Source: an uncultured Clostridium sp. (GTDB lineage: Bacteria > Bacillota > Clostridia > Oscillospirales > Acutalibacteraceae). From it: a stretch of 14,559 nucleotides of DNA. The notes below the pieces were generated by a model. That model did no database searches. It was not told the DNA's origin and saw only the letters and a list, made by a program, of their open reading frames with translations. The DNA lies in NCBI GenBank assembly GCA_902471875.1, contig CABRLN010000042.1, positions 1-14,559 of the forward strand. The letters are read 5' to 3'. This document shows positions 7,330 to 13,381 of this stretch, piece by piece (the stretch's first letter is position 1; each line of letters begins with the position of its first letter). The position numbers and the translations under genes were made by a program.

Positions 7330-8259
7330 TTATTCAAACATCTTTTTCAAATCTTCAAGGTCGTATGGTGTTTGCTGATATACATAATAGTTCAGCCAGT
7401 TTGTAAAAAGCATGGTGGCATTACTGCGCCAAGTTAAAGGCGGCGTAGCCTCAGGGTCATCCTCAGGAAAATAATTATGCGGAATAGATGGGTGCAGTCC
7501 TTTATTTATATCTCTAAAATACTCTGTCGCCAACGTATTTCTGTCATATTCACCATGACCTAAAATAAAGAACTTTCTGCCGTCCTTACTGCACACAACA
7601 GAAACTCCTGCCATACGAGAAGTTGCCAAAATTTCAAGTTCAGGATGTTCCTTTATATCTTCACGCAAAACACCTGTGTATCGCGAGTGTGGTAAAGAAA
7701 ATCTGTCATCAAAGCCACGCATTAACGGGTGTTTAGGATTAAGTACCCTATGCTGAAAAATACCGCTTAATTTGTAGCCCATATCGTATTTAGGAATACC
7801 ATAGTGATAATAAAGAGCTGCCTGAGCGCCCCAGCAAATATGCAGGGTGGAATAAACATTACGCTTGCTCCACTCCATAATTTCTGTAAGCTCTTGCCAA
7901 TAGTCAACATCTTCAAATTCAAGGTGTTCAACAGGTGCACCTGTAATTATCATTCCGTCAAATTTTTGGTCTTTAATTTCGTCAAAGATTTTATAAAACT
8001 TTGTTAAATGCAGCGATGATGTGTTTTTTGACTGATGTGTTGCTGTTTGCAAAAGCTCAATATCCACCTGCAACGGGCTATTACCTAACAAACGCAAAAG
8101 CTGTGTTTCTGTTTCTATTTTTGTAGGCATTAAATTTAATATTATTATTTTCAGAGGTCGTATATTCTGCCTCATAGCCACATCTTCAGGCATAACAAAA
8201 ATATTCTCAGATTCTAACACTTTTATCGCCGGCAAATCTGCCTGCACTTTAATTGGCAT
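7330..8259 (-). CDS. metAA: Homoserine O-acyltransferase, acetyl-CoA type (MetA family)
   Basis: Activates homoserine for methionine synthesis. The 309 residues align in position with MetA enzymes: catalytic Cys142 in HICWGAQA, and His235 and Glu237 in GHGEYD. Residue 111, in TGAPVEHLEFEDVDYW, is glutamate. From published comparisons of Bacillus and E. coli MetA, Glu at this position goes with acetyl-CoA and Gly with succinyl-CoA, so I infer O-acetylhomoserine as product. The start has GGAGG eight bases upstream. A perfect TATAAT on the minus strand (plus 8339-8344) about 80 bases upstream is a likely -10, with a weak TTTATT at the -35 distance. The short leader (about 70 bases) leaves no room for an S-box or T-box, and I see neither. 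Confidence 0.95.
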   Translation of the reverse strand: MPIKVQADLPAIKVLESENIFVMPEDVAMRQNIRPLKIIILNLMPTKIETETQLLRLLGNSPLQVDIELLQTATHQSKNTSSLHLTKFYKIFDEIKDQKFDGMIITGAPVEHLEFEDVDYWQELTEIMEWSKRNVYSTLHICWGAQAALYYHYGIPKYDMGYKLSGIFQHRVLNPKHPLMRGFDDRFSLPHSRYTGVLREDIKEHPELEILATSRMAGVSVVCSKDGRKFFILGHGEYDRNTLATEYFRDINKGLHPSIPHNYFPEDDPEATPPLTWRSNATMLFTNWLNYYVYQQTPYDLEDLKKMFE

Positions 8260-8338
8260 AATTCAACCTCCTATATAAATCTATAATTTATATTATAAAT
8301 GTAATTGCATATATTTTCAACAGTAAATATTATTGAAG

Positions 8339-8376
8339 ATTATACGGTTGACACCAATTATAATAAAAAGTATTAT
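8339..8376. promoter_or_regulatory. Overlapping divergent promoters: metA (minus) and an unexplained plus-strand promoter
   Basis: Minus strand: TATAAT (plus 8339-8344) with a weak TTTATT (plus 8362-8367) 17 bases upstream is the likely metA promoter. Plus strand: TTGACA (8348-8353), exactly 17 bases, then TATTAT (8371-8376) is a near-consensus sigma-A promoter. It points rightward into the antisense strand of the small gene at 8383-8586 and on towards the ABC exporter relic. No intact plus-strand gene follows before 9125. Confidence 0.55.
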
Positions 8377-8382
8377 ATTTAT

Positions 8383-8586
8383 TTATCTTGATATATCGTT
8401 TCCACTCAGTCGGCAATGGTATTCAAAATCTTTAATCATTACTACTCGTCTGTGCAATTCGTGGGCTGTGTGAATATAGTTATTATGCTCATGCAATGAC
8501 ATTTGCATTTTTGAAGGAAGAGAAAGAAAATATTGCCTTGTACTGCTGCTGTTGTTAATAAGGTCGTGTAAATTTTTATACCTCAT
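8383..8586 (-). CDS. Small protein of unknown function (67 aa)
   Basis: No family recognised. The protein begins MRYKNLHDLINNSSST and contains LSLPSKMQMSLHEHNNYIHTA (about 21-41), a His-rich central helix, then a basic segment; it has no signal or membrane segment. I choose the ATG at 8584-8586 because GAGGTG lies 6-7 bases before it (GTCGAGGTGAAAAAT-ATG). The open frame continues 16 codons further upstream to 8634, but without a ribosome binding site and into DNA that encodes the plus-strand ABC relic. It is upstream of metA on the same strand, about 120 bases away, but metA appears to have its own promoter. A strong plus-strand promoter (8348-8376) would make RNA antisense to it. Confidence 0.6.
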   Translation of the reverse strand: MRYKNLHDLINNSSSTRQYFLSLPSKMQMSLHEHNNYIHTAHELHRRVVMIKDFEYHCRLSGNDISR

Positions 8587-8624
8587 ATTTTTCACCTCGA
8601 CAACATTATTCCTTTTATTTTTAA

Positions 8625-8994
8625 ATACATACAAAGCAGGTGCTATAGCAACTCCATGCGGCTTATTGGTTTTACTGTTTGTTTTTGACTGGCATCTTGG
8701 CTTGCTAAGTCTGGTACCCGTACTACGGCAATTAACGACGTATTTGCCTTTTTAATAGCAGGAGTTTTATTTTTTACACAAAACAGTGTTACCACTGATT
8801 TTATGTTAAATTTGTTATTTTTTATTATTATTACTCCTGTAATTTCACTTACTCTTACAAAAATTATGTTTATGTGCGAAAACGGAATGATTGTTGCCGA
8901 CGCATTAGAGCGAATTGACAGTGTATTAAGTTATAGCAAATACAGCAACAACTTGTATAAATATATGCAGGTTGTCATACCGTATATTTTTTAA
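8625..8994 (+). pseudogene. Decayed fragment of an ABC exporter membrane domain
   Basis: Two pieces of one protein family lie in different frames. Frame one, from about 8625 to 8722, encodes YKAGAIATPCGLLVLLFVF followed by DWHLGLLSLVPV. Frame two, from about 8722, encodes TTAINDVFAFLIAGVLFF, then LLFFIIITPVISLTLTKIMF and MCENGMIVADALERIDSVL. These resemble consecutive transmembrane segments and the coupling region of type-IV ABC exporters (IrtA/IrtB/YbtP-like) as I know them. In an intact protein roughly 100 residues separate the two pieces, so there is an internal deletion with a frameshift around 8717-8725. After IDSVL the similarity stops. The ATP-binding domain and the N-terminus are gone. 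No ribosome binding site serves either piece. This is a relic, not a functional gene. Confidence 0.7.
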
Positions 8995-9028
8995 TATTTA
9001 TTAAACTTTTGTTTTTATCTTTATATAA

Positions 9029-9086
9029 TTGACAGTTATTAAATTAAGTGTTATTATACATTAAATATTAGTTTAAACTAACTTAG
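9029..9086 (+). promoter_or_regulatory. Promoter and DtxR/IdeR-like box of the HMA-domain gene
   Basis: TTGACA (9029-9034), a 17-base spacer and TATTAT (9052-9057) make a near-consensus promoter 68 bases before the TTG start. Just past the expected transcription start is TTAGTTTAAACTAA (9068-9081), a perfect 14-bp palindrome. Extended to 9086 it reads TTAGTTTAAACTAACTTAG, which agrees at 14 of 19 positions with the IdeR/DtxR consensus TTAGGTTAGGCTAACCTAA as I remember it. Iron- or manganese-dependent repression is therefore a reasonable inference. Confidence 0.6.
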
Positions 9087-9124
9087 ATGCATAATTATTT
9101 ATTTTTAGTCGGAGGTGATATATT

Positions 9125-9376
9125 TTGCTTAAAGTGACTTTGAACATTGAAGGTATGGTTTGTAATATGTGTGAAACACATATTAATGACACAATACGCA
9201 GAAACTTTATAATAAAGAAGGTTACTTCGTCACATTCAAAGGGAATAACAGAAATTATAACAGAAACACAAATTGATGAAAATAAGCTTAAAGCAGTAAT
9301 TAACAAAACAAGCCATACTGTCACAAATATTTATATTGAACAATATAAAAAGAAAATATTTTCTCTGTTTAAATAA
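9125..9376 (+). CDS. Small heavy-metal-associated (HMA) domain protein
   Basis: An 83-residue, single-domain cytosolic protein with the metal-binding motif GMVCNMC (10-16) in the N-terminal loop of a ferredoxin-like beta-alpha-beta fold. This is the motif of copper chaperones and of the N-terminal domains of P-type ATPases. The rest, including SSHSKGITEIITE and a lysine-rich C-terminus ending KKIFSLFK, is of normal HMA size apart from the short basic tail. The start is TTG: GGAGGTG (9111-9117) lies seven bases upstream, and no in-frame ATG would preserve the first strand and GMxCxxC together. It has its own promoter and a DtxR-like box, and a convergent terminator follows at 9484-9520. No copper ATPase or copY lies nearby; the only neighbour with a transport link is the ABC relic upstream. 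The metal is unknown. Confidence 0.88.
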   Translation: MLKVTLNIEGMVCNMCETHINDTIRRNFIIKKVTSSHSKGITEIITETQIDENKLKAVINKTSHTVTNIYIEQYKKKIFSLFK

Positions 9377-9483
9377 TAGAGTTAACAAAAATTTGTAATT
9401 CTGCTGACTATTTTATTTATATTTAATAACAATCAGCTAAATTATAAAAATATATAACTTTTTGTTTCAAACATAAAAAATAA

Positions 9484-9527
9484 AAACCGTGCGTGGCTGT
9501 TTAAATTCCATGCACGGTTTCAATTTT
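9484..9527. terminator. Bidirectional terminator between convergent genes
   Basis: AAACCGTGCGTGG (9484-9496) and CCATGCACGGTTT (9508-9520) form a 13-bp stem with a single G-U pair and an 11-base loop. A T-rich tail follows on the plus strand (CAATTTTTT) and on the minus strand (TTTATTTTTTATG). It can serve both the HMA gene (plus) and the three-gene operon ending at 9535 (minus). Confidence 0.88.
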
Positions 9528-9534
9528 TTCTAAA

Positions 9535-9870
9535 TTAAATTAATAAATATACTAAAGCTAAAATAACACCTATATCTGTTTTTTCAGTAGATAAAAGTAT
9601 AAGCAGTAATAATATTAAACTGCGTTCTTTATCGTGAAGCAGTGCTTCAAAAAAATTATTTTGCTTTTTATTAATTTGAATTTTGCTGCTGTCAAATGAT
9701 ATATCAGGCTGTTCAATTTTATTTTTTTCTTTTACTTCTTTACTTAATAAATTCTGCTCTTTTTTTATAGGCTCTGTGTTCTGAGGTGTTCTGCCTCTAT
9801 TTTGCATTTCCTGCATTCTACGCACAGCCTCTTGTTGCATTTTATCTATATCATCACCATATCTTCTCAT
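9535..9870 (-). CDS. Unknown protein with hydrophilic N-terminus and C-terminal hydrophobic hairpin (111 aa)
   Basis: Not recognised as a named family. The N-terminal 30 residues (MRRYGDDIDKMQQEAVRRMQEMQNR and onward) are charged and likely helical. The middle (30-72) is a Lys/Glu/Asn-rich linker. The C-terminus carries two short hydrophobic runs, LILLLLILLS (about 84-93) and IGVILALVYLLI (100-111), separated by TEKTD. Each is only 10-12 residues, short for a normal transmembrane helix, so a re-entrant or membrane-surface hairpin is possible. AAGGAG lies 7-8 bases before the ATG and includes bases just after the stop of the preceding gene, 14 bases away. It is the last gene of a three-gene operon. 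Confidence 0.72.
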   Translation of the reverse strand: MRRYGDDIDKMQQEAVRRMQEMQNRGRTPQNTEPIKKEQNLLSKEVKEKNKIEQPDISFDSSKIQINKKQNNFFEALLHDKERSLILLLLILLSTEKTDIGVILALVYLLI

Positions 9871-9884
9871 AATACAACTTCTCC

Positions 9885-10223
9885 TTAAAAGTTAAGTTGC
9901 TTTATAACAGGCAAAATTTTTATAAGCTGCAGCATTTTTGTTGCCTCATCAAGCTTGGCACGCCTTTCTTCGCCTAAAAAAGGTCTCAATGCACGCAATA
10001 GCCGTGTTGTATCATCGTCTTGTTTTATATCAGAAAGCAATGGAATTAATTTCATAATAGTTTTTGCTGTATCATCAGACATTGACGGCAAAGCCGGTTT
10101 TGAAGGTTCTTTTACAGGCTCCTCCTCTTTACTGTCAATTAACAGATTTTTTAATCCCATTATTTGCTCCATTGCTTGCGGGTCACTTAACAACTGCGTT
10201 ATTTTCCCTGTTAAATCGTCCAT
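9885..10223 (-). CDS. Unknown helical protein (112 aa), middle gene of a three-gene operon
   Basis: No domain recognised. The protein begins MDDLTGKITQLLSDPQAMEQIMGLKNLL, is acidic and Pro/Ser-rich at 33-48, then is helical and rich in Leu/Lys to the end (LLRALRPFLGEERRAKLDEATKM, then LQLIKILPVIKQL). It has no signal peptide or transmembrane segment. Its ATG follows the TAA of the upstream gene with no bases between. The Shine-Dalgarno GGGAG lies inside the last codons of that gene, 8 bases from the ATG, so the two are probably translationally coupled. I have an impression of similar helical proteins in other Clostridia, but cannot name a family. Confidence 0.75.
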   Translation of the reverse strand: MDDLTGKITQLLSDPQAMEQIMGLKNLLIDSKEEEPVKEPSKPALPSMSDDTAKTIMKLIPLLSDIKQDDDTTRLLRALRPFLGEERRAKLDEATKMLQLIKILPVIKQLNF

Positions 10224-10466
10224 TTACTTATCTCCCATCAGCTTTTTAATTAACGCTTGCGCCTGTGGCGTTTTTAACAATTTTTCTGTTTTTTCTTTAT
10301 CGTTTAAAATATCCTGAATTTTTTCTGCTTGCTTGCTATCCATTTTATTTAATAAATTTCCTATGTCTCCACCCTGTGCGTTACTTTTAATTTTTTCAGG
10401 ACTTTCACCAAGCTTTTGTGCCAATGAATTAATAATGTTTTGTATCTGTTTTTCTTTTTCGTTCAT
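10224..10466 (-). CDS. Unknown helical protein (80 aa), first gene of a three-gene operon
   Basis: Not recognised. The protein starts MNEKEKQIQNIINSLAQKLG and continues through charged helices with a DIGNLLNKMDSKQAEKIQDI segment and a C-terminus ALIKKLMGDK; it has no membrane segment. Overall Leu/Lys/Gln-rich helical pattern resembles that of the next gene. The start at 10464-10466 has AAGGTGG about 8 bases upstream. The open frame extends to 10547, but the added residues are encoded by intergenic-type A/T DNA without a ribosome binding site. The gene is divergent from the metallophosphoesterase at 10594, with a 127-base shared intergenic region. That region contains a TATAAT on the plus strand (10511-10516), but no convincing -35 for either direction. 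Confidence 0.72.
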   Translation of the reverse strand: MNEKEKQIQNIINSLAQKLGESPEKIKSNAQGGDIGNLLNKMDSKQAEKIQDILNDKEKTEKLLKTPQAQALIKKLMGDK

Positions 10467-10593
10467 AATAAACACCACCTTTTTATATAGAATTATTATG
10501 AAATATGTTGTATAATTATGACAGTAAATTTTTAGGCAATTCTGCATAGTTAATTAATCACCTTGCGGTTTTTGTCTTAACGGGGGCTGAATT

Positions 10594-11061
10594 ATGAAAG
10601 TTTTAGTTATATCTGATTCTCATGGTGATTATTATAATATAAATAAAATATTGTTATCACAACCTAAAGCAGAAGTTGTTTTCTTTTTAGGTGACGGTCT
10701 TAATGATATAGAAAAAATAAAGCTTAATTATCCTGAAAAAATGTTTATAACAGTGCGTGGAAATTGTGACTGGGGTACTAACTCACAAATTGAAGAATTT
10801 ATAACCATCGAGGGTAAAAAAATTATGGCTACACACGGTCACAAATATAATGTAAAGCTTGCGTATAGTAATATTATTTACAAAGCAAAAAGCACTAATT
10901 GTAACATACTTTTATTTGGTCATACACATTGTTCTATGACAGATTATGATAATGGACTGTATATTATGAACCCCGGCAGTGCCCACGGCTACGGAGCAAC
11001 ATATGGACTTTTAGATATAACTTCAAGCGGAGTTATGACAAATATAGTTAAAGTAAAATGA
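10594..11061 (+). CDS. YfcE/MJ0936-type metallophosphoesterase
   Basis: A 155-residue calcineurin-like phosphoesterase of the small YfcE/MJ0936 class, cytosolic and using two metal ions to hydrolyse phosphodiesters. All family motifs are present in order: DSHGD (8-12; Asp8 and His10), LGDGLND with Asp34, GNCD (56-59; Asn57), THGH (80-83), GHTH (109-112; His110 and His112) and MNPGS (125-129). Length is normal. GGGGG lies 8 bases before the ATG. In many Firmicutes such genes follow rph/rdgB (nucleotide pool clean-up), but neither is here. The natural substrate is unknown. A terminator hairpin lies about 200 bases downstream. Confidence 0.9.
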   Translation: MKVLVISDSHGDYYNINKILLSQPKAEVVFFLGDGLNDIEKIKLNYPEKMFITVRGNCDWGTNSQIEEFITIEGKKIMATHGHKYNVKLAYSNIIYKAKSTNCNILLFGHTHCSMTDYDNGLYIMNPGSAHGYGATYGLLDITSSGVMTNIVKVK

Positions 11062-11223
11062 TAAATAAAAGGCTACAGTAAAGTTAATGAACAAGTCCGT
11101 AAAAATAGAAAACGGAATGAAAAGTTTTACAGCAAAACCAGTCCTTACAGCTACATCATCAACAAAAAAGGAGTTACTTATACCGGTACAATGACATATG
11201 CCGTGTCATTAGTTGACCTTAAA
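11062..11223 (+). other. Possible coding relic downstream of the phosphoesterase
   Basis: In the same frame as the phosphoesterase, after TGA TAA, an open stretch of about 52 codons reads GYSKVNEQVRKNRKRNEKF, then YSKTSPYSYIINKKGVTYTG and TMTYAVSLVDLK, and stops at TAA. It has no start codon with a Shine-Dalgarno. Its richer C-ending codons (TAC, AGC, ATC, AAC) differ from neighbouring intergenic DNA and suggest it was once coding. I cannot name a family. It may be the 3' remnant of a deleted gene, or chance. Confidence 0.3.
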
Positions 11224-11261
11224 TAAAAAATATAATAACTTTAAATTTCTTTAATTAAACT

Positions 11262-11311
11262 TTTTAAAAAATCCCCTTACAATTTTTGAAAAAAAGTTGT
11301 AAGGGGATTTT
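11262..11311. terminator. Strong intrinsic terminator between the phosphoesterase and ABC genes
   Basis: AAAATCCCCTTACAA (11268-11282) and TTGTAAGGGGATTTT (11297-11311) form a perfect 15-bp stem, and loop bases TTTTT/AAAAA can extend it. On the minus strand the stem runs into TTTTTTAAAAAG, favouring termination of the ABC operon. On the plus strand only TTTT is present, but it could also stop phosphoesterase transcripts. Confidence 0.85.
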
Positions 11312-11423
11312 CATGTCATTATATAATGACTTTTGTTAATTACCGTAATCAATAAAAATTAAATGGCAACTTTACTGTATATATTAACTTGTTAACATAC
11401 ATATATCAGAAAACAAGCCGATT

Positions 11424-12350
11424 TTATTCCGTTGTTCTTGAACTGAATTTATAGGTAATTAAATTTAAAATCAAAAACAGTATTATTACAGCTACAGAGT
11501 ATGTAAGCATAAAATTAAAGCCTATTTCGTTGTCAAATATATTCATATTAATTGCAAAAATACTATTAAGCTCTTCAGCAACAGCACCTTTGTCTGCACC
11601 ATTTAATGCATCATTTATATTGTTTATTGCAGGAGAAACCAGAAGATTTCTCATCATACCTGCAATTTGAGCACCGGGTACAAGATTTACGGCAGTTTGA
11701 ACATTACTGTCAAATTGCCCAACAGGTATATATGCACCAATTACAAAACCCACAGCAGCTGAAACTATTATTCCAAAAGAATTAAGTGTTGATGTCTTTT
11801 TAAAAAAAGAAACAACAAACATAAGAATCAAAGTTGCAGATATTGAACCAAGTGCTACAAAACCATACATTCCTACAATATCATAAAAAGAATAATTCGC
11901 TGCATTTGAAATGCACAAAAAAATAAAGCCTGCTGTAAGAATAATTGAACTTATAATAAATGTATTTATAAATGCACCAAAAAAATATGACAATACAACC
12001 GCACTGTTTTTTACAGGTGAAGCACCGTAATCATAGCTTATTTTCTTCTGTTTGTCAGAAACCATAACATTAAGTGAATTAAGAGCAACTGTAATAACCG
12101 AGGTTCCTATTACACCTGAAACCAACCATGAATTTACCACACTTTCAATATCGTTATCTGTTATAACATTACCAAACATCTCAATAATATTTTTTATTCC
12201 TTCAAAATAATTATTCTTTATAAATAGAATAAATAGTCCTAAAATAATTATCTGGGTCATCATTGACATTATTATTGTCATTCTATCTTTAAGATAGACC
12301 TTCATATTACGCACGGTCATACCCTTAAAAGTATTAAAATATTTTAGCAT
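11424..12350 (-). CDS. ABC-2 type transporter permease
   Basis: Membrane subunit of a two-gene ABC-2 exporter. From the ATG at 12348-12350 it is 308 aa with about six hydrophobic segments: near 24-44, 75-97, 117-147, 160-183, 188-210 and 280-299. A large extracytoplasmic-type loop lies between the last two, as in ABC-2 permeases of drug or peptide exporters. Homologues pair with ATPases like the next gene. The open frame continues upstream to 12392 inside the ATPase gene. I prefer the ATG one base after the ATPase stop because it begins a plausible amphipathic N-terminus (MLKYFNTFKGMTVRNMKVYLKD). The Shine-Dalgarno there is weak (GGTG), so translation is probably coupled to the ATPase. The substrate is unknown; a bacteriocin, lantibiotic or drug efflux role is only a guess from the family. 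Confidence 0.88.
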   Translation of the reverse strand: MLKYFNTFKGMTVRNMKVYLKDRMTIIMSMMTQIIILGLFILFIKNNYFEGIKNIIEMFGNVITDNDIESVVNSWLVSGVIGTSVITVALNSLNVMVSDKQKKISYDYGASPVKNSAVVLSYFFGAFINTFIISSIILTAGFIFLCISNAANYSFYDIVGMYGFVALGSISATLILMFVVSFFKKTSTLNSFGIIVSAAVGFVIGAYIPVGQFDSNVQTAVNLVPGAQIAGMMRNLLVSPAINNINDALNGADKGAVAEELNSIFAINMNIFDNEIGFNFMLTYSVAVIILFLILNLITYKFSSRTTE

Positions 12351-12351
12351 T

Positions 12352-13263
12352 TTATTCACCAAGCCTTTTTCCTGTAACATTAAGAAAAACATCGTCCATA
12401 TTTCCCTTAATAATTTCGTAGTCCTTTATCTTATCATATTTTTTAACAAGCTTTGTCACACACTCAGAATTTTCAATTTTAATTTTATATGCGCTATTTA
12501 TATATTCAAAATTAAGCCCTTCAGAATTAAGAATTTTTTCAGCCCTTTCTGATTTTTCAGTGTACCATATTAGTTTACAATTGGTAAACTGTTTTTTTAG
12601 ATTATTTGGTGTATCATTTGCAGAAATTACTCCATTATCCAAAATAACCACACGGTCACAATCGGCAGTTTCTTCCATATAATGTGTGGTAAGAAAAACC
12701 GTAAGACCTGTTTCTTTTCTTAGACTATGGATTATATTCCAAACCTGAATTCGAGTTTGAGGGTCAAGACCTGTTGTAGGTTCGTCAAGAAAAAGAATTT
12801 TAGGACTATTAAGCAAAGCCCTAGCAATGTCAACTCGCCTCTGTTGTCCTCCACTTAATCTGTTATAACGTCTTGCTAAAATATCTTCAAGATTAAAAAT
12901 CTTAACCAGTTCATATATTCGCTTATTTGCTTCAGCTTTTGAAAATCCATAGTAGCTTGCACGAGAAATCAAATTTTCTTTAACACTTAACTGACTGTCC
13001 AGCACTGAACGTTGAAAAACAATACCTATTAAATCTTTAATTTTATTTTTTTGAGTATCAAGGTCATATCCTCCAATTTTAACCTTACCCGAAGTCTTTT
13101 CAAGTACGGTACAAAGTATATTTATTGTGGTTGACTTACCTGCACCGTTAACACCAAGAAAAGCAAAAAATGAACCCTCTTCAACACTAAATGATATATC
13201 CTTTACCGCTTGAACATTTTTGTAATTTTTAATAAGATTGTTTACTTCAATTATGCTTTGCAT
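12352..13263 (-). CDS. ABC transporter ATP-binding protein (ABC-2/DrrA type)
   Basis: Energises the ABC-2 permease encoded directly downstream. The 303 residues show Walker A GVNGAGKST (37-45), a Q-loop at Gln84 in VFQ, signature LSGGQQRR (136-143), Walker B ILFLDEP (156-162) and the switch histidine His194 in LTTHYMEE. The roughly 90 residues after the nucleotide-binding domain are typical of DrrA/CcmA-like exporter ATPases. A GGGGG is seven bases before the ATG. A terminator at 13311-13358 separates it from the LytTR/DUF3021 genes. It therefore probably has its own promoter in 13264-13310, where TACAAT (plus 13288-13293) is a candidate -10 with no good -35. Its placement directly after a LytTR regulator suggests regulation by it. 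Confidence 0.95.
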   Translation of the reverse strand: MQSIIEVNNLIKNYKNVQAVKDISFSVEEGSFFAFLGVNGAGKSTTINILCTVLEKTSGKVKIGGYDLDTQKNKIKDLIGIVFQRSVLDSQLSVKENLISRASYYGFSKAEANKRIYELVKIFNLEDILARRYNRLSGGQQRRVDIARALLNSPKILFLDEPTTGLDPQTRIQVWNIIHSLRKETGLTVFLTTHYMEETADCDRVVILDNGVISANDTPNNLKKQFTNCKLIWYTEKSERAEKILNSEGLNFEYINSAYKIKIENSECVTKLVKKYDKIKDYEIIKGNMDDVFLNVTGKRLGE

Positions 13264-13310
13264 AGTCTTACCCCCTGTCGTAAAACTATTGTATCATTAT
13301 TTAAATTAAT

Positions 13311-13358
13311 AAAAAAGACATCTTACACCAAGCAGTAGAAAGCTGAATGTAAGATGTC
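13311..13358 (-). terminator. Intrinsic terminator between DUF3021 and ABC genes
   Basis: GACATCTTACA (13317-13327) and TGTAAGATGTC (13348-13358) form a perfect 11-bp stem with a 20-base loop. On the minus strand it is followed by TTTTTT (plus AAAAAA 13311-13316). It sits 23 bases after the DUF3021 stop codon and about 50 bases before the ATPase gene, so it ends the regulator transcript or attenuates reading into the transporter genes. Confidence 0.88.
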
Positions 13359-13381
13359 AAAATTCATATGTAAAATACATT

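Larger units (their letters stand above)
11062..11423. other. Gene-free stretch between convergent genes
   Basis: These 362 bases hold no intact gene. From left to right are a possible coding relic (to 11223), an A/T-rich spacer, the 15-bp terminator hairpin (11268-11311), a 16-bp perfect palindrome GTCATTATATAATGAC (11315-11330) followed by TTTT, and an A/T-rich tail with imperfect dyad GTATATATTAAC...GTTAACATAC (about 11379-11401). Nothing else was recognised on either strand. Confidence 0.6.

Noticed and set aside
8260..8382. S-box (SAM) riboswitch or T-box upstream of metA
   Set aside because: The leader between the likely promoter and metA is only about 70 bases, A/T-rich, with no stems of the needed size and no terminator hairpin.
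8587..8634. Longer form of the 67-aa gene starting at 8634
   Set aside because: No ribosome binding site, and the extra codons overlap the plus-strand ABC relic; the ATG at 8586 has GAGGTG at good spacing.
9073..9324. Minus-strand 83-codon hydrophobic open frame over the HMA gene
   Set aside because: It is the shadow of the plus-strand HMA gene, which has the GMxCxxC motif, promoter and ribosome binding site; the minus frame has none of these.
9397..9440. Imperfect repeat TAATTCTGCTGA / TCAGCTAAATTA after the HMA gene
   Set aside because: 10 of 12 bases pair but across a long A/T loop; the clear terminator is the hairpin at 9484-9520.
10467..10547. N-terminal extension of the 80-aa gene (27 extra codons)
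   Set aside because: The added residues come from intergenic A/T-rich DNA, and the ATG at 10466 has a clear AAGGTGG ribosome binding site.
12351..12392. Longer start of the ABC permease inside the ATPase gene
   Set aside because: It would overlap the ATPase by about 40 bases without a better ribosome binding site; the ATG one base after the ATPase stop fits coupled translation.
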